Source: Nitrospirota bacterium
Lineage (GTDB): Bacteria > Nitrospinota_A > UBA7883
DNA: 64,000 nucleotides
Direction of reading: 5' to 3'
NCBI GenBank assembly: GCA_024275315.1
Contig: JAJRZK010000029.1
Span: 1-64,000 of the forward strand
In this document: positions 53,659-62,815 of the stretch, in pieces
Position numbering within the stretch: the stretch's first letter is position 1
Layout: each line of letters starts with the position of its first letter
Notes under the pieces: model-generated
The model's input: the letters and a program-made list of their open reading frames with translations, nothing else
The model's database searches: none
Told to the model about the DNA's origin: nothing
Position numbers and translations under genes: made by a program

Positions 53659-54789
53659 ATGTCTTCTGAATTAATGAACGCCCTGAAAATGGTGGCCAAC
53701 GAAAGGTCGATAGGACTCGATGAGCTGATCGAGGCCATAGAACAGGCGGTCACCACGGCCGCGTGCAAAAGGCTCGAACGGGAAAACCTGGAAGCCCGAT
53801 TCGACCAGGACAGGGGCGAATTCGATCTGTTCGAGCTTCTCGAGGTCTCCTCTGAGCCGGATGACGAGTCTACCCATATATCCATCGAGGATGCGGCGAA
53901 AATCGAAGATGGAGCCAAAGAAGGGGCAATCGTCCGCAGGCATGTAGAGATGGAGGACCTTGGCAGGATAGCCGCGCAGTCTGTCAGGCAAATGATCCAC
54001 AAAAAAGGTCGCGAGCTTGAATCGCATCGCATGTTCATGTCATACAAGGCCCGGATCGGCGAGATGGTCACCGGAAGAATGGTCGGCAAATCCCACGACA
54101 GCTACATCGTTGAATTCGAAGGGGTAGAAGGCGTTTTGCCGCCGCAGGAGCAACTCTACATGGACCGGCTCGAGCGGGGCCGCCATGTGAAGCTCATCAT
54201 AACAAACGTCACGGAGGAAAAAAGGGAGCCTACGATTACGGTCTCACGAAACCATCTGGATCTGCCGCGCAAGTTGCTGGAACTCGAAGCGCCGGAGATC
54301 GGAGAGGGCCTGGTGCAGATCGTCGCAATCGCCAGGGACCCGATGGGGAGGACGAAAATGGCGGTAAAAAGCAAGAAACACGGCCTCGACCCCGTCGGAA
54401 CATGTGTCGGAGTGCGGGGTGCAAGAATCCAGCCGGTGGTAAAAGAGCTTAGCGGAGAAAAAATCGACGTGTTCGCCTGGAGCGATAATCCCGAGGAGTT
54501 GATCGCGTCTGCGCTCACCCCGGCGAAAAACGTCCGCGTAATCCTGGCCGAAAGCGAAAAACGCGCATTTGCCATAGTCCCGGATGACCAGCTTTCACCG
54601 GCCATAGGAAAAAAGGGGATCAACATCCGGCTCGCCACAAAGCTGACCGGGTGGGAACTCGACGTAATGAGCCAGCATGAGTACGAACAGAGCAGGCTAA
54701 ACCGCGAACCGGATAAGAACCAAAGCCAAAAGCGGAACGAAGAGCAAAACGGCGAAATCGAAACTCCTCCGGGAGATGGGGCGGCTTAA
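53659..54789 (+). CDS. nusA: Transcription termination/antitermination protein NusA
   Basis: NusA binds RNA polymerase and modulates pausing, termination and antitermination. This 376-residue protein has an N-terminal domain (about 1-125), an S1 domain (GEMVTGRMVGKSHDSYIVEF, about 134-200) and two KH domains (GVRGARIQPVV and IGKKGINIRLATKL). It lacks the C-terminal acidic repeats of E. coli NusA (495 residues), as in many bacteria. The gene starts 2 bases after rimP, so translation is coupled. Confidence 0.96.
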   Translation: MSSELMNALKMVANERSIGLDELIEAIEQAVTTAACKRLERENLEARFDQDRGEFDLFELLEVSSEPDDESTHISIEDAAKIEDGAKEGAIVRRHVEMEDLGRIAAQSVRQMIHKKGRELESHRMFMSYKARIGEMVTGRMVGKSHDSYIVEFEGVEGVLPPQEQLYMDRLERGRHVKLIITNVTEEKREPTITVSRNHLDLPRKLLELEAPEIGEGLVQIVAIARDPMGRTKMAVKSKKHGLDPVGTCVGVRGARIQPVVKELSGEKIDVFAWSDNPEELIASALTPAKNVRVILAESEKRAFAIVPDDQLSPAIGKKGINIRLATKLTGWELDVMSQHEYEQSRLNREPDKNQSQKRNEEQNGEIETPPGDGAA

Positions 54790-54854
54790 TACGGGAACCG
54801 TTCAAATTATAGGCCCGGTTTGATTGTCCGGCCAGATAAGCCTGTTTTCGGCCA

Positions 54855-54901
54855 CATGTTAAACATGGCAACACGTTAAACGTGGCAACACGTTAAACGT
54901 G
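54855..54901. promoter_or_regulatory. Three 13-bp palindromes, likely operator array for infB
   Basis: Three perfect dyads, each six-base arms around a central A, lie at 54855-54867 (CATGTT-A-AACATG), 54872-54884 and 54889-54901 (both CACGTT-A-AACGTG), with an exact 17-bp period and GGCAA between them. The first differs from the others at one base in each arm, and the two changes are complementary, so symmetry is kept. The array ends one base before the -35 of the infB promoter. The binding protein is unknown; I know no named regulator with this consensus. Confidence 0.65.
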
Positions 54902-54902
54902 C

Positions 54903-54930
54903 TTGATTAGTATTCTCACAATGGTATGAT
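54903..54930 (+). promoter_or_regulatory. Internal promoter of infB
   Basis: TTGATT (54903-54908) and TATGAT (54925-54930) have a 16-bp spacer, and TGG immediately before the -10 makes it extended (TGn). Transcription would begin near 54937, giving a leader of about 56 nt to the infB start. Read-through from nusA is also possible. Confidence 0.6.
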
Positions 54931-54992
54931 TACCAATTAGCCACTTGCAACAACGTGATGGCTGGATTGGTTTTTTTTGTGAGGAGATCTTT

Positions 54993-57545
54993 TTGTCCGG
55001 AGTACGAGTATATGAATTAGCGAGGGAGCTTGGTGTCGCCAACAAGATACTGCTCGACCTTTTGAACGGTATGGGCTACCCGGTGAAGAGCCACTCCAGT
55101 TCCATCGACATGCATCTTGGAGACAGGTTGCGGCGCCAGGTGAAAAAGATGGGGCTGGAAACCAAGAGCAAGAAAAAGCCCGCCAAGGCTTCCGCAAAGA
55201 AAACCGCGGCCGCAACCACGACCCAAAAGGCCAAAACCGCTCCTGCAAAACCCGTTGCGGCAAAGAAGAAAACCCAACCGGCGAAGACAGCCCCTGAACC
55301 CGAGAAAAAGCCGGTCGCCAAAAAGGCCACATCGACCAAAGGGAAAGGGGTGAAAAAGGATGTCTCGCCAGTTGCAAAAGCAAAGCGAGTCGCCACTCCG
55401 CCCAAAACCGCAGAAGCTACCCGGCCAATTGCGTCCAAGCCGAAAATCAGTGACGCGGAGCCAAAACGCGCTCCATCAAAGCCCCAACCCAGGCAAAAGG
55501 AGCAAAAGCCCTCCACCGGACCCGGCAAAACCACACCGCCCATCAGCAAAAAACCGCTACGTGAAATAAGGGCGACCCCTCCCGCCCCACCAGCGAGGAG
55601 GACAGCGCAACAGGCCAAGGAGGCCAGGGAAAAACGCAAGAGAGAAGAGGCCGAAAGACGTGTAGCAGAGGCGAAAAAACGTGAAGAAGCCGCCATAGCT
55701 CGTGCGCAGAGGGAAAAACAGCGCAAGATTGAAGCGGAAGAGCGGGAGTTGCAACGCCTGATAGATGAAGAAGAACGCGCCAAACAAGAAGCTGAAGCCA
55801 GAAGGATCGTTATTGACGAGGCGACAACGGTAAAAGAGTTCGCCGACAAGCTCCGGGTGGGTGTAAACGAGATAATAACCAAGCTGATCACCAAGGGGAT
55901 CATGGCCACCCTGAACCAGACCATAGACGCGGATGTGGCCAGGGAGCTTGCTCTTGAAATGGGTTACGAGATCAAGACCAGGGAAGAAAATGAACTCGAA
56001 GAAGAGATAGCCGAAGACGAAGACGAAGAATCACTTGTAACGAGGCCTCCTGTCGTGACGATAATGGGCCATGTGGATCACGGGAAAACCTCCCTTCTTG
56101 ACACCATCCGCAAGACCAGGGTCACAGAGGAGGAAGCCGGCGGCATTACGCAGAGAATCGGCGCCTATGCCGTAAAGCTGGACAAGGGCACGGTAGTGTT
56201 CATAGACACACCCGGCCACGAGGCGTTCACCGCGATGCGGTCGCGAGGCGCTTCGGTTACGGACATAGTCGTGCTGGTAGTGGCCGCGGATGACGGCGTT
56301 ATGCCCCAGACACTAGAAGCGATCCATCACGCGTCCGCCGCACAGGTGCCTGTGCTGGTGGCGATAAACAAAATAGACAAGCCCGGAGCGAATCCGGACA
56401 AAATCAAACAAGAGATGGCGACCCACAACCTTGTCCCGGAGGAATGGGGCGGCACGACAATTTTTTGTGAAGTGTCGGCGAAGGAAAATATTGGCATAGA
56501 CGCTTTGCTTGAAATGATTCTTCTCCAGTCCGAAATTCTGGAGCTTAAAGCCAACCCCAAACGAATGGCCTACGGGACAGTTATTGAATCCAAGCTTGAC
56601 AAGGGGCGTGGTCCGGTGGCCACCGTCCTTGTGCAGAAAGGCACATTGAAGATTGGCGACTCGTTTGTAAGCGGCATGCATTACGGCAAAGTGCGAGCCA
56701 TTATAGACGACAGGGGCAAGCGTATTAAAAACGCGGGGCCGTCCATGCCGGCGGAGATACTCGGGTTTTCCGGGGTTCCAACGGCGGGCGAGAGCTTCAT
56801 GGTAGTGGAAAGCGAGCGTAAGGCGCATCAGATAGCCATCAAACGGGAAGAGTCGATGCGCCTTGAAGGGTTAACCGCGAAGGGCCACGTGAAGCTGGAA
56901 AACCTGCACGCCCAGATCACCAAAGGAGAGGTTACAGACCTTAACATAATCATAAAAGCGGATGTGCAGGGCTCCATCGAAGCCGTGCGCAAGGCTTTCG
57001 ACGATATCAAGGTCGAAAGCGTCCGGGTCAACGTCCTCCATGGCGCGGTGGGTGGGATCACCGAAACAGACATCGGCCTGGCGGCCGCGTCAAACGCGAT
57101 CGTTATCGGCTTTAACGTGCGCCCCACTGAAAAGGCGAATAAACTGGCCGAGGACGAGGAAGTGGACGTCCGGCTTTACAGCGTGATATACAACGCGATA
57201 GACGACATCAAGCTGGCCCTGGAAGGGATGCTGGAGCCTGTGTATAAGGAAATGATCACAGGCCGGGCGGAGGTTCGCCAGACGTTCAACATATCAAAAG
57301 TCGGCGCCATCGCAGGAAGCCACGTCCTGTCCGGCAAGATCACGCGGAACAGCGACGCCAGGCTTATCCGCGATAACGTGGTCGTGCACACAGGCAAGAT
57401 TTCCTCTCTCAAACGTTTCAAGGGGGATGTCAAGGAAGTGACCTCCGGATATGACTGCGGCATCGGTCTTGAGAAGTACAACGATGTGAAGCCAAACGAC
57501 ATAGTGGAGTCTTTCGTGATGGAGGAAATAGTCCGTTCGAGCTGA
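54993..57545 (+). CDS. infB: Translation initiation factor IF-2
   Basis: IF-2 is the GTPase that brings initiator tRNA to the 30S subunit. TTG at 54993 is the start: GAGGAG (54981-54986) lies 6 bases upstream, and the protein then begins with the conserved [13 protein letters not shown] longer reading from 54945 adds a non-matching stretch. The 850-residue protein has an IF2_N domain, a Lys/Ala/Pro-rich linker (about 60-270), a second IF2_N region ([10 protein letters not shown]), and the G domain ([22 protein letters not shown]), followed by domains II, III and IV. rbfA and truB do not follow. Confidence 0.97.
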   Translation: MSGVRVYELARELGVANKILLDLLNGMGYPVKSHSSSIDMHLGDRLRRQVKKMGLETKSKKKPAKASAKKTAAATTTQKAKTAPAKPVAAKKKTQPAKTAPEPEKKPVAKKATSTKGKGVKKDVSPVAKAKRVATPPKTAEATRPIASKPKISDAEPKRAPSKPQPRQKEQKPSTGPGKTTPPISKKPLREIRATPPAPPARRTAQQAKEAREKRKREEAERRVAEAKKREEAAIARAQREKQRKIEAEERELQRLIDEEERAKQEAEARRIVIDEATTVKEFADKLRVGVNEIITKLITKGIMATLNQTIDADVARELALEMGYEIKTREENELEEEIAEDEDEESLVTRPPVVTIMGHVDHGKTSLLDTIRKTRVTEEEAGGITQRIGAYAVKLDKGTVVFIDTPGHEAFTAMRSRGASVTDIVVLVVAADDGVMPQTLEAIHHASAAQVPVLVAINKIDKPGANPDKIKQEMATHNLVPEEWGGTTIFCEVSAKENIGIDALLEMILLQSEILELKANPKRMAYGTVIESKLDKGRGPVATVLVQKGTLKIGDSFVSGMHYGKVRAIIDDRGKRIKNAGPSMPAEILGFSGVPTAGESFMVVESERKAHQIAIKREESMRLEGLTAKGHVKLENLHAQITKGEVTDLNIIIKADVQGSIEAVRKAFDDIKVESVRVNVLHGAVGGITETDIGLAAASNAIVIGFNVRPTEKANKLAEDEEVDVRLYSVIYNAIDDIKLALEGMLEPVYKEMITGRAEVRQTFNISKVGAIAGSHVLSGKITRNSDARLIRDNVVVHTGKISSLKRFKGDVKEVTSGYDCGIGLEKYNDVKPNDIVESFVMEEIVRSS

Positions 57546-57622
57546 CTGTCCACGGCTCTTTCCGCTATGCATGGAAATGATGTTTTTCGCCCGCGCCACC
57601 ATGACAACCCGCCAGCGAAACG

Positions 57623-58513
57623 GTGAAAACGCATACCATGGGCCATGAGGTGAAATCCAGGCTTGTGGAATACCGCCATAAAAATTTTCGTTTCAGGTTC
57701 AACAGAACCCTGGTCATGGGAATTCTCAACGTCACCACCGACTCTTTTTCCGACGGCGGAAAATATCTGGACATCGATAAATCCGCAAACCGCGTTGATG
57801 AGATGATAAGACAAGGAGCGGACATAATAGATGTCGGAGGTGAATCCAGCAGGCCCGGGGCGAAGCCCGTGAGCGCCGACGAGGAGGCTGGAAGGGTGAT
57901 CCCCGTGATCAGGATGATAGCGAAACGACATCCAGGCGCCCCTGTTTCTATAGACACGTACAAACCCGAAGTGGCAGAAGAGGCGCTTTTAGCCGGGGCG
58001 GTCATGATAAACGACATTTCCGGATTACGTGATCCGGCCATGGTAAAGCTGGCCGCAAAAAGCCGGGCTCCTGTTGTGGTGATGCACATGAAAGGAACCC
58101 CCGGCACGATGCAAAAAAATCCCATGTACAAAGACGTGGTCAAGGAGATTACGGGATTTTTCAAGGAGCGGTTGAAAACTCTTTCTTCGAATGGAATAAG
58201 AAAAATCATCCTGGATCCCGGGATAGGTTTCGGAAAAACAGGAAACCACAACCTTGCCATACTGCATAATCTGGATAAAATGACAGCGCTGGGTTACCCT
58301 GTGCTGGTCGGGTTGTCACGTAAATCATTTATAGGCTCCGCTCTTAGCAGGGGAGTCGATGACAGGGAGATAGGCACACTTGCGGCGAATGTCATGGCGG
58401 TGTCCAAGGGAGCTAGCGTTATCCGGGTTCATGATGTCGCCATGAATCTCCAGGCGGCGAGAATGGCGGATTGTATCCGTAAAGGCTCCATGCGATCCTG
58501 CGGGCGCCGTTGA
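57623..58513 (+). CDS. folP: Dihydropteroate synthase
   Basis: FolP joins pABA and the pterin diphosphate in folate synthesis; it is the sulfonamide target. This protein of up to 296 residues has MGILNVTTDSFSDGG, VDVGGESSRPGA-type (DVGGESSRPGAKPV) and DPGIGFGKT, the family signature motifs. GTG at 57623 is the first start; ATG at 57638 is an alternative just before the conserved region. No folate partner gene is adjacent. Confidence 0.94.
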   Translation: MKTHTMGHEVKSRLVEYRHKNFRFRFNRTLVMGILNVTTDSFSDGGKYLDIDKSANRVDEMIRQGADIIDVGGESSRPGAKPVSADEEAGRVIPVIRMIAKRHPGAPVSIDTYKPEVAEEALLAGAVMINDISGLRDPAMVKLAAKSRAPVVVMHMKGTPGTMQKNPMYKDVVKEITGFFKERLKTLSSNGIRKIILDPGIGFGKTGNHNLAILHNLDKMTALGYPVLVGLSRKSFIGSALSRGVDDREIGTLAANVMAVSKGASVIRVHDVAMNLQAARMADCIRKGSMRSCGRR

Positions 58514-58528
58514 TGTCAAGTGAAGGAG

Positions 58529-58553
58529 GCAGGCCCCTGCGGCATAATTTTTT
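58529..58553 (+). terminator. Weak possible terminator after folP
   Basis: GCAG-GCCC-CTGC style pairing at 58529-58540 is followed by GGCATAA and six T (58548-58553). The stem is short and the gap to the T-run is long, so this is only a possible intrinsic terminator between folP and the next gene. Confidence 0.25.
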
Positions 58554-58577
58554 AAACCATAAAACGAAGAGAGTAGT

Positions 58578-59498
58578 ATGAAACTTACAACCACCGTGAT
58601 AGGCAGCTATCCGTACGCCCGGTTAGCCCCAGCCGATGCGATCAAACGAGCGGTGACGGACCAGGTGGAGGCGGGAATAGACGTAATCTCCGATGGCCAG
58701 GTACGCGCGGACATGGTCGCCCTGTTCGTAAAAGGCATTCCCGGATTCGATTTGCAGGGCAGAAAATATAACGTTGTCTCAAAGATCACCCCTCCCGCGG
58801 CGCCTATATCCCTGGACGACCTGCTGGAAGCCAAAAAAAGCGTCACCGGACAGGCCAAGCTCAAGGGGATCATTACAGGCCCCACGACCATAGCCAACTG
58901 CTCCATTATCCAGGGAAGCTGCCCCTACCATCCCCATCAAATGCCGGAAGGGTCCCGGTCGATGGTTGTGGACGAGAACCTTGTAATGGATATCGCCCGC
59001 GCGTTGGCGGAAGAAGCGCGGTTTCTTTCCAACGAGGGATTCGACATTATCCAGATCGATGAGCCCTTTTTTTCCATGCCTGACGTGGATGTGGATTTGG
59101 GCAACAGGGCGCTGAAAATCATATCGGCCAATATCGGCTTTTCCGCTCTTCACGTTTGCGGCGACATCACCGGGGTTATGGACAAGCTGATGGACGCGCC
59201 GGTGGACATGGTAGCGGTAGAAGGTGGGCACGCCGCCAGCGTCGACTGGCTTACAAAGGAGAAGGTGGACGCCAAGGGCAAGAAAATATGCTGGGGAGCC
59301 GTGACGGTCAACACCAACAACGTGGAGCAGATCGACGAAATCAAAGCCCGTATCCAGGTCGGCGTGGACAAGGTGGGAGCCGAGAACCTGTGGGTCTCCC
59401 CCGATTGCGGCATGCGGGTCCGAAAACCAGACGCGGCCAAGCTTAAGTTGCAAAGAATGGCCGCCGCCGCCAGGGCTGTGGCGAAATCGTGCGGCTGA
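58578..59498 (+). CDS. Core-MetE type methionine synthase
   Basis: This 306-residue protein matches only the C-terminal catalytic half of MetE. The zinc ligands are visible: His192 and Cys194 in LHVCGD and Cys277 in SPDCGM, with Glu215 in VEGGH. Known core-MetE proteins lack the N-terminal folate-tail domain and are thought to take the methyl group from a cobamide protein rather than from methyl-THF polyglutamate. That donor is not shown here. The gene is about 64 bases after folP on the same strand. Confidence 0.82.
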   Translation: MKLTTTVIGSYPYARLAPADAIKRAVTDQVEAGIDVISDGQVRADMVALFVKGIPGFDLQGRKYNVVSKITPPAAPISLDDLLEAKKSVTGQAKLKGIITGPTTIANCSIIQGSCPYHPHQMPEGSRSMVVDENLVMDIARALAEEARFLSNEGFDIIQIDEPFFSMPDVDVDLGNRALKIISANIGFSALHVCGDITGVMDKLMDAPVDMVAVEGGHAASVDWLTKEKVDAKGKKICWGAVTVNTNNVEQIDEIKARIQVGVDKVGAENLWVSPDCGMRVRKPDAAKLKLQRMAAAARAVAKSCG

Positions 59499-59501
59499 GG
59501 C

Positions 59502-60062
59502 CTATTGCCGTCGCGCCCTAAGGTTCAGCATCAGCGCATCGGCCTGGGCGTGCACCTGGGTTGCGTTTTGTCTTATCTCCTCGCTGAACTCCTCGTCCGC
59601 CGCGATATATTTCATGAGATACAAAGTTCTCGCCATTTCAGAGCCCACGATTAACGCTTTGACATCCGCAGACAGGGTGTCAGGCTTCCGCTCGGCCAGC
59701 TTCAACTCACGGCTCTGCAACGCCACGCCAAGGATGCTCACCTTTTCATCCAGCGACCTTATTGTTACGTTATAACTTTTTTCAACGTTCTCCAGGCGAT
59801 CGTCCAGTTTTGCGTACATTATGGATATGAAGCCGAGAGCCATAAGACCGATAATCATGGATAAAAGTGAAAACACCCTGGATAAATTAAAATCCTCGGG
59901 ATTGTCCCCCATCCGCGCCTCCGCGGGCTCCAGGGTTATTGACACGTTTTCAACCGGCGCGGTGTTGTCTTCGCTGGTTTGGGTTTGATCGGTTTTTTCT
60001 GACGCTACGTCGTTTTCAACAGGCGTCGCGTTGTCATCGGTATTTTCGGTTTGATCAGACAT
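59502..60062 (-). CDS. Membrane protein with duplicated acidic N-terminus
   Basis: I do not recognise this 186-residue protein (from ATG 60062). It has a Thr/Asp/Glu-rich N-terminus with a 22-residue repeat (TENTDDNATPVEN, then TQTSEDNTAPVEN), one membrane helix (about 65-84) and a C-terminal helical part with a coiled-coil-like LDDRLENVEKSYNV. The repeat shows in the DNA as well. An ATG at 60074 is possible. Orientation in the membrane is uncertain. Confidence 0.6.
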   Translation of the reverse strand: MSDQTENTDDNATPVENDVASEKTDQTQTSEDNTAPVENVSITLEPAEARMGDNPEDFNLSRVFSLLSMIIGLMALGFISIMYAKLDDRLENVEKSYNVTIRSLDEKVSILGVALQSRELKLAERKPDTLSADVKALIVGSEMARTLYLMKYIAADEEFSEEIRQNATQVHAQADALMLNLRARRQ

Positions 60063-60249
60063 CATCCACCCCACCTAGAATGTTCTGTGTTAATAATCTC
60101 CACCACTCGCACGCAAGAACGATACTATTTCCCGATATATTAATATGACATTTCACGCCATACAAGGGTAACATTTGAATGGGCCACAATAATATGTCGC
60201 AAGGCAGGCCCGCAATTGACCACTATGGACATAAACGGAAAAGATTCGC

Positions 60250-60396
60250 ATGAAAAACGGGATTGATAACAACAGCCTTTTGGAACAGGCGATGGCCGAG
60301 GCAATGCGCTCATCGGGACCATCGCCAAGTTCCGCCACGAGCCACACCAGCGGTGGCATATGGACGGCCCCACCTTATGACAGGCGATCAGGGTAG
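60250..60396 (+). CDS. Small ORF before the SGNH genes (48 aa)
   Basis: ATG at 60250, preceded by GGAAAAG about 6 bases upstream, starts a 48-residue ORF ending in TAG at 60394-60396. The protein begins MKNGIDNNSLLEQAMAEAMR and is otherwise Ser/Thr/Pro/Gly-rich. It ends 4 bases before the next ATG, as in an operon. No family is recognised and coding status rests on position, ribosome-binding site and spacing. Confidence 0.45.
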   Translation: MKNGIDNNSLLEQAMAEAMRSSGPSPSSATSHTSGGIWTAPPYDRRSG

Positions 60397-60400
60397 CGTC

Positions 60401-61636
60401 ATGACCGGCGACAACAGAACGCCCGGGGCCAATATGGCCATCGATTTCGGATTGACCTTCCTGGCTTGCGTTTTCGCGCTGGAGGTTTTTTTAAGGCTTA
60501 TCTTCTGGAGCGACAGCTTCATGGGCATGACGCTGGTACCCTACCCTGTCATAACCGACGCTAACAAGGACTCGCTGTCCAGGCTCGCCGATGACAAGAC
60601 AGCATACCTGAAGTTCGATCCGGAGCTCGGATGGAAAATAAAAACAAACGGCGACCACAACAACGGATTCTACAAATCCAACAGTTTCGGTTTCCGTTCG
60701 AGCAAGGAGTATTCCCCGTCGCCGGCAAAGGAAATATTGCGCATAATCACGTATGGAGATTCATTCACCCACTGTGACGACGTGAATAACGGTTCGACCT
60801 GGCAAAACTACATGGAGCTGAAAGGGAAAAATATCGAGGTTCTTAATTTCGGGGTCATGGGCTATGGCACGGATCAGGCGCTGATTCATTTTCGCAACAC
60901 AGCCGCCAGGTGGAAACCTGCGGTGGCGATTATGGGGTTTATGGTTGATAACATCGTAAGAAACATAAACAGGTTCCCGCCGTTCCGCGCTCCGGATAAC
61001 CTGCCACTGGGTAAGCCAAGGTTCAACTTGAAAAACAACAAGCTGGAACTGGCGCAGGCTCCATCATTGAAACCGTCGGATTATATCGAAAAACCCGGTG
61101 GGGAGCTTTTAACAATACTTTCGAAAAATGATGATGTATTCGACCGTTCCCTCTATGAACAAAGCGCGTTTGGATATCTTTACACCACCAGGCTGGTTAA
61201 AACACTTCTGCGACGATACGAAGCGAAGAAACGCAAAGCGCCAAATTGGGTTTCGTTTTACAAAAACGAGGAATATGTCGAGTTGTCATACAGGCTACTG
61301 GCGCAGTTCAGCGAAGAGGCCGCGCAATTGGGAGCAAAACCGATCGTGGTAATATTTCCGGATTATTTCGCTCTCAAGGATTATAGAAGGAACAAGAAAA
61401 AGGTATGGGCTCCGATAACCGCAAAACTTGAAAAAGGTGGCGTGGGATATGTTGATCTTACCGAAGCCCTCTCAGACTACCTGGACAAGGGGTTGAGCAT
61501 GGAATCACATTTCCTGCCCCATTACGATCCGGAGCTAAATTCCGTCGTAGCCGACAATCTTTTGGCTGCGCTCGGCTCTTTTGGATTTTACACAAACGCG
61601 GGAGACAGCCGGGGGACCAACCCGGATGATTACTAA
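60401..61636 (+). CDS. Membrane-anchored SGNH hydrolase-like protein A
   Basis: This 411-residue protein has an N-terminal membrane helix (about 16-36) and an SGNH-like outer domain: ITYGDSFTHCDDV places the serine at 121, followed by GYGTDQA near 154-160 and a C-terminal HYDPELNSV histidine. AGGG seven bases before ATG 60401 supports this start over 60377. It shares the YGDSFT-C-DV and GYGxDQA pattern with the next gene, so the two are tandem paralogues. Esterase or acetyltransferase action on a surface glycan is inferred. Confidence 0.75.
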   Translation: MTGDNRTPGANMAIDFGLTFLACVFALEVFLRLIFWSDSFMGMTLVPYPVITDANKDSLSRLADDKTAYLKFDPELGWKIKTNGDHNNGFYKSNSFGFRSSKEYSPSPAKEILRIITYGDSFTHCDDVNNGSTWQNYMELKGKNIEVLNFGVMGYGTDQALIHFRNTAARWKPAVAIMGFMVDNIVRNINRFPPFRAPDNLPLGKPRFNLKNNKLELAQAPSLKPSDYIEKPGGELLTILSKNDDVFDRSLYEQSAFGYLYTTRLVKTLLRRYEAKKRKAPNWVSFYKNEEYVELSYRLLAQFSEEAAQLGAKPIVVIFPDYFALKDYRRNKKKVWAPITAKLEKGGVGYVDLTEALSDYLDKGLSMESHFLPHYDPELNSVVADNLLAALGSFGFYTNAGDSRGTNPDDY

Positions 61637-61639
61637 CGG

Positions 61640-62815
61640 GTGCGTAGCGATAAAATCAAGACAATAGGCGCTGGCCGGAGGATCGTTTTCGCCATTGCCA
61701 TTTTTCTTTGCCTGGCCGCGTTCGCGGAGATAGCATCATTCGGATTTTTCATATGTTACGGCAAGGCGAGGCTGAAATATCATCTGAAGGTTGACGAGAA
61801 AAAATTTGTAAAATATGTCCTGGAAAAACCGAAGGACCAGCTCCCCGCCATAAACCACGATCCTGTGCTGGGATGGGACGAGCCTCCGGCGAAAACAGGC
61901 GCCATGCGCCCTTTTGATGTCGCCAGCAGAAAGACGCCGTACCCGTCCAAATCGATCCGGATCTCAACCTATGGCGACTCTTTCACATATTGCCAGGATG
62001 TAAAGGACAACGAAACATGGCAATATTACCTGTCCGAACTGACAGACACCATGGTTGTAAACTACGGAGCGCGGGGGTATGGCCCGGACCAGGCGGCGCT
62101 GAAGATCGAGAAAAACATCTCATCAGGACGTTTGACACAGATCGTGATCCTGGGGATATTAAGCGAGAACATCGCCCGTGTGGTTAATGTAAACCCGAAA
62201 TTTTACTGGGCGGATGGAGACGTGAACACCTTTAAACCGGTGTTGGTCGGGCGTGGGGACGAATACGAATGGAAAACTAAATATCTGAAAAACCTTGAAA
62301 CCAGGAGCGGCCGGCTGGCGGCTATTGAGGCGGTAAGAAAATATGATTTCTGGTATACGTACAATAAGAATCGTCCTACAGTGTCGTTTCCATATTCGAT
62401 GAGCGCTATCGGGGTGGCGAACTATCTTTTGTTTCACTCCATCCGATGGTCAGACCTGTGGGGCCAGCCAAGAGCTTCGAAGACTGTCGAAAAAGTGATA
62501 GATTATTTTCATTCAATGGCGAAAAACAACGGATTTTACCCGATAGTGCTTTTCATACCGGAAATAATCGACCTGAAACTTTATATGTCCGGGGAAAAAT
62601 CATCCTACGAAAAGTTTGTAACAGGGCTTGAAAATTCATATGACACATCGGAGCTGATGGTCATAGATATCTTCGATGAAACTTTCGACCCGGCCCGGTT
62701 CAACATTTCCCCGTACGCAGGGCACGCATCCGCGTATGGGAACAAAGTTATAGCCCAATCGATATACCGCCACCTGCAAGACCTGGCTCAACAGCATGAG
62801 GATCTGCTCCGGTGA
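61640..62815 (+). CDS. Membrane-anchored SGNH hydrolase-like protein B
   Basis: This 391-residue protein begins with GTG, 3 bases after the previous stop. It has an N-terminal helix (about 14-40), TYGDSFTYCQDV (serine at 114), GYGPDQA and a C-terminal GHASAYGN with the histidine. It is a diverged paralogue of protein A. The stop overlaps the next gene's GTG, so the whole set looks like one operon. Confidence 0.75.
   Translation: MRSDKIKTIGAGRRIVFAIAIFLCLAAFAEIASFGFFICYGKARLKYHLKVDEKKFVKYVLEKPKDQLPAINHDPVLGWDEPPAKTGAMRPFDVASRKTPYPSKSIRISTYGDSFTYCQDVKDNETWQYYLSELTDTMVVNYGARGYGPDQAALKIEKNISSGRLTQIVILGILSENIARVVNVNPKFYWADGDVNTFKPVLVGRGDEYEWKTKYLKNLETRSGRLAAIEAVRKYDFWYTYNKNRPTVSFPYSMSAIGVANYLLFHSIRWSDLWGQPRASKTVEKVIDYFHSMAKNNGFYPIVLFIPEIIDLKLYMSGEKSSYEKFVTGLENSYDTSELMVIDIFDETFDPARFNISPYAGHASAYGNKVIAQSIYRHLQDLAQQHEDLLR

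Noticed and set aside
54855..54901. CRISPR-like repeats
   Set aside because: The 17-bp period leaves only 4-base gaps between the dyads, there are three copies and no spacers or cas genes, so it is an operator-type array.
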